15,020 nt of DNA from contig DATKGB010000014.1 of assembly GCA_035544315.1 (NCBI GenBank), forward strand, positions 1-15,020. Reading direction: 5' to 3'. The translations under genes were made by a program, and so were the position numbers. This DNA is from JALYSX01 sp035544315 (GTDB taxonomy: Bacteria > Vulcanimicrobiota > Vulcanimicrobiia > Vulcanimicrobiales > Vulcanimicrobiaceae). The notes below the pieces were generated by a model, which saw nothing but the letters and a program-made list of their open reading frames with translations, was not told the DNA's origin and did no database searches. Every line of letters starts with the position of its first letter. Within the stretch, counting starts at the first letter, position 1. Below are positions 12,496 through 15,020 of this stretch, piece by piece.

Positions 12496-13508
12496 TAAGG
12501 TTCCGCAGTCGGTACGCGCGCGGCCATCAGCTCGGTAATTTTTCCGACCACGTCGTTGCGCACTTCTTCAGCCGCCGCTGCAATGGAATGCTTGATCGCG
12601 ATTCGGCTGGCTCGTCCGTGCGTCACGATGCAGTTCCCGCATAGGCCCAGCAAGGGCGCGCCGCCGTAGGTTTCGTAGTCGAACTTCGCGCGCATCTTCC
12701 GTAGCGCCGGGGCCATCAGGGCCGCGCCGATCTTGGTTAGCAGGTTGCCGGTCACCAGCGTATCGCGAATGACCGTCCCTAAGTCCGCGATCATACCCTC
12801 GGTCGATTTCAGAACGACGTTTCCGACGAAACCATCGGCGACGATCACGTCGGCGACGTTGCGAAACATGTGGCGCCCTTCGATGTTGCCGACGAAATTG
12901 ACCGGCGCTTGGTCGAGCAATTTGCCCGCCTCAAGCGAGAGAGCATTCCCTTTAGAACGTTCTTCACCGATCGAAAGCGTAGCGACGCGCGGGTTCTCGA
13001 TATGGAGCACCGTCGTCGCGTAGGCCGAACCCATAATTCCGAACTGCTCGAGCCATTCGGGCCTGCAGTCGACGTTGGCACCCGAATCCAGGACGACGGT
13101 GGGACCGTTGAGCGCCGGCCAGACAGTAGCGATCGCCGGCCGCGCGATGCCCTCGATCGTGCGCAGCTTGATGAGCGCGATGGCCAGGAACGCACCGCTG
13201 TTACCGGCCGAGACGACCGCATCCGCCTCGCCGATTTTGACCATAGAAACCGCGATACCGAGCGATGTGCGATCGGCCTGACGCAGCGCCTGCGAAGCGT
13301 GCTGATCCATGGGCACGGCCTCGGGCGCATGGACCAAGCGTACGGAATCGGCCCCTGGCCCGACCAGCAACGGTTTGACGCATGCTTGGTCACCGACCAG
13401 GACGATCTCGAGGTCGTACTCCTTTGCCGCTAGCAGCGCACCGGCAACGATCTCATCGGGCGCAAAATCGCCGCCCATCGCGTCCACCGCAATTCTCGGC
13501 TTACTCAT
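12495..13508 (-). CDS. plsX: Phosphate acyltransferase PlsX
   Basis: Interconverts acyl-ACP and acyl-phosphate, feeding PlsY for the first acylation of glycerol-3-phosphate. The 337 residues are normal length. Typical segments are IAVDAMGGDFAPDEIV at the N-terminus, VSAGNSGAFLA, VVLDSGANVDCRPEWLEQFGIMGSAYA, VGNIEGRHM, VIVADGFVGNVVLKSTEG and the C-terminal YGGAPLLGLCGNCIVTHGRAS. The ATG lies in the last codons of fakA (8-base overlap), and the stop shares a base with the degV start, so translation of the three is coupled. plsX is more often next to fabH/fabD or rpmF; here it is placed between both parts of a fatty acid kinase. Confidence 0.97.
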   Translation of the reverse strand: MSKPRIAVDAMGGDFAPDEIVAGALLAAKEYDLEIVLVGDQACVKPLLVGPGADSVRLVHAPEAVPMDQHASQALRQADRTSLGIAVSMVKIGEADAVVSAGNSGAFLAIALIKLRTIEGIARPAIATVWPALNGPTVVLDSGANVDCRPEWLEQFGIMGSAYATTVLHIENPRVATLSIGEERSKGNALSLEAGKLLDQAPVNFVGNIEGRHMFRNVADVIVADGFVGNVVLKSTEGMIADLGTVIRDTLVTGNLLTKIGAALMAPALRKMRAKFDYETYGGAPLLGLCGNCIVTHGRASRIAIKHSIAAAAEEVRNDVVGKITELMAARVPTAEP

Positions 13509-15020
13509 CGAGTGAAATCCAATACTCCACGCTCTTCATCCCGCCATAGTAGTATTCGACGTCGCCGCCGGGAAACGCCGCTCGCATCTCTTCGCTCAAC
13601 CGCTGGGCGTCCTTTTCTTTTTGCGCGCCGCCGTAGTACAGCGTGACCAGACCTCCGCCGCGCGCACCCATGGCGGTCAGGACCTCGGTCATCGTTTGTA
13701 CGAGCGTCTCGCCCACGATCAATGTCCCGGCGTAGGCCGCTGCCGGTTTGCCGCGCTCGACCCGTGCCTCGCCCAGGCGAGCGTCCCGCTCGGCAAAGAA
13801 CAACTGAGCGCTCTTCACGCGGGCGGCGGCCGCAAGCAGCAGTTCCTCTGCTGGCGTTTGCGTTTTGACGGACTCGCGCATCGCAAAGAGTCCCGCGATG
13901 CCGCCGACGATATCGACCGTTGGAACCACGCGCACGCGCCTATCGGTGAGCTTGGTCACCTCGCGCGCCGCCAGCGCGACGTTTTTGTCGTTGACGAACA
14001 GGTAGATGTCGTCGCTCAAACATTTGTTGACTGCCAGCAGCAGGTCGCGAACCGAAGGATTCTTGGCGCCTCCGACGACCACTTCGGCGCCCAGCTCGTA
14101 CGCGATCTGTTCGAAGCCGGGCCCGGGAACGACGGCCACGATCGAGCGCACGCTCGGGGGCTTGTCGACGACCAGAACGTTGTGCTGGTTTTCCATGTTA
14201 TCGACTTTAACGCGCGTCAACTCGCCGTGTTTGGAAGCGATATCTTGGACGCGCTGCGGATCGTCGGTATGAATGTGCACCTTGATCGTCGGCTTGCCGC
14301 CGATCACCAGCAGCGACTCGCTCCGCGGCTCGAGCAGTCGACGCAACTCCACGGTGTCGCAGGTCGATTGTTCGAGGATGAACTCGGTGCAATATTTGAA
14401 TTCTCCGACGATCTGGCCGGACGTGAAGACGTTTTGCTTGACCGGGCGTCGCGGGAACGCCGTCGCCCGGACCGCGACGTCGGGCAGAAAGCGCAACACT
14501 CCCTCCAAAAAGTACACGAATCCCGCCCCGCCCGCATCGACCACTCCGGCTTCCTTCAAGACGGGCAGCTGCTCGGGGGTCCGGTCGAGCGCCTCATTGG
14601 CAGCCTTAAGCACACCGTTGGCCAGACGGTAGAGGTCCGGCTCGTGAAGGGCCAGGCGATAGGCCGACTCGGCGGCCGCTTCCGCGACTGAAATGATCGT
14701 GCCCTCGATCGGGTGGAGTAGCGCTTGGCGAGCCGCCGCCACGGCCTCGCGCATGGCCGTGGCCAGCACGAAGGTGTCGATTTCGGAACGGTTGCGAACG
14801 TGGTGGGCGAAGCCGCGCAGCATCTGCGAGATAATGACCCCCGAGTTGCCCCTGGCTCCCATCAGGCTGCCGTCGGCAGCGGCCGCAGCCACGGCCCAAA
14901 GCGCGGGCGCGCCGTGGAGCCGCCCGGCGGCCAAGGCGGCCGAACGGACGGTCAAATACATGTTGGTTCCGGTATCGCCGTCGGGTACGGGAAAGACGTT
15001 GAGGTCGTTGAGCCCTCCCC
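13501..15020 (-). CDS. fakA: Fatty acid kinase FakA/YloV (DhaL-type kinase domain), 5' end outside window
   Basis: The ATP-dependent kinase that phosphorylates fatty acids held by FakB. The gene runs off the right edge, so probably the first 30-40 residues are missing; an internal ATG at 14961 is not the start. In frame before it lies NDLNVFPVPDGDTGTN, with the DxD-type metal-binding motif at 14962-14982. Further DhaL-domain marks are LMGARGNSGVIISQMLRGFA and DAGGAGFVYFLEGV. The middle domain includes EFKYCTEFIL and KVHIHTDDPQRV, and the C-terminal DegV-like domain ends with LYYGGAQKEKDA and EYYYGGMKSVEYWISLDE. The visible 505 codons plus the missing part agree with the family's 550 or so. 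It heads the visible operon. Confidence 0.94.
   Translation of the reverse strand, partial: GGLNDLNVFPVPDGDTGTNMYLTVRSAALAAGRLHGAPALWAVAAAAADGSLMGARGNSGVIISQMLRGFAHHVRNRSEIDTFVLATAMREAVAAARQALLHPIEGTIISVAEAAAESAYRLALHEPDLYRLANGVLKAANEALDRTPEQLPVLKEAGVVDAGGAGFVYFLEGVLRFLPDVAVRATAFPRRPVKQNVFTSGQIVGEFKYCTEFILEQSTCDTVELRRLLEPRSESLLVIGGKPTIKVHIHTDDPQRVQDIASKHGELTRVKVDNMENQHNVLVVDKPPSVRSIVAVVPGPGFEQIAYELGAEVVVGGAKNPSVRDLLLAVNKCLSDDIYLFVNDKNVALAAREVTKLTDRRVRVVPTVDIVGGIAGLFAMRESVKTQTPAEELLLAAAARVKSAQLFFAERDARLGEARVERGKPAAAYAGTLIVGETLVQTMTEVLTAMGARGGGLVTLYYGGAQKEKDAQRLSEEMRAAFPGGDVEYYYGGMKSVEYWISLDE

Overview
The window is a high-GC bacterial chromosome segment. Its right two thirds are one long leftward (minus-strand) gene train. 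Its left third holds tRNA genes and small accessory genes in mixed orientation. Spo0H-type SigH, a YacL PIN-TRAM protein, FakA/DegV and the order yacL-ispD-ispF-[gltX position]-cysE-cysS-rlmB-sigH are the classic Bacillota arrangement. The GC-rich base composition, Ala-rich proteins and a Gly-rich lipoprotein do not look like a typical Firmicute. I suspect a deep-branching lineage such as Eremiobacterota/WPS-2 or a neighbouring terrestrial phylum, but this is inference without any search.

Layout from left to right. 12-797 encodes a DUF4239 (bestrophin-like) membrane protein. tRNA-Thr(GGT) on plus is followed by a strong terminator. tRNA-Gly(TCC) and tRNA-Tyr(GTA) lie on minus. A secreted lipoprotein of unknown function (1409-2557) has its own terminator. 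A GNAT acetyltransferase on minus has a well-formed promoter that predicts a leaderless mRNA. tRNA-Thr(TGT) on plus is followed by a small thioredoxin-like ferredoxin candidate. A 40-bp inverted repeat (3605-3708) sits between the ferredoxin and sigH. sigH has its own consensus promoter.

The minus-strand train, in transcription order, is fakA (cut by the window edge), plsX, degV/fakB-like, hemW, yacL-like PIN-TRAM, ispD, ispF, a gltX C-terminal-domain gene, cysE, cysS and rlmB. Most junctions overlap or are separated by fewer than 30 bases, so it is very probably one operon. It joins phospholipid precursor supply (FakA/FakB/PlsX), haem handling (HemW), isoprenoid synthesis (IspD/IspF), cysteine synthesis and charging (CysE/CysS) and rRNA methylation (RlmB).

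The two most unusual observations are both protein pieces from the translation machinery. IspD carries a C-terminal extension that reads as elongation factor G domain V. In addition, the slot where Bacillota have gltX holds only a free-standing GluRS anticodon-binding domain. Other points of interest are the long hairpin with strand-polarised G-U pairs, a palindrome between the -35 and -10 of the sigH promoter, and a tRNA set (Thr-Tyr-Gly-Thr) in the same order as the E. coli thrU-tyrU-glyT-thrT cluster but with both Thr genes inverted.
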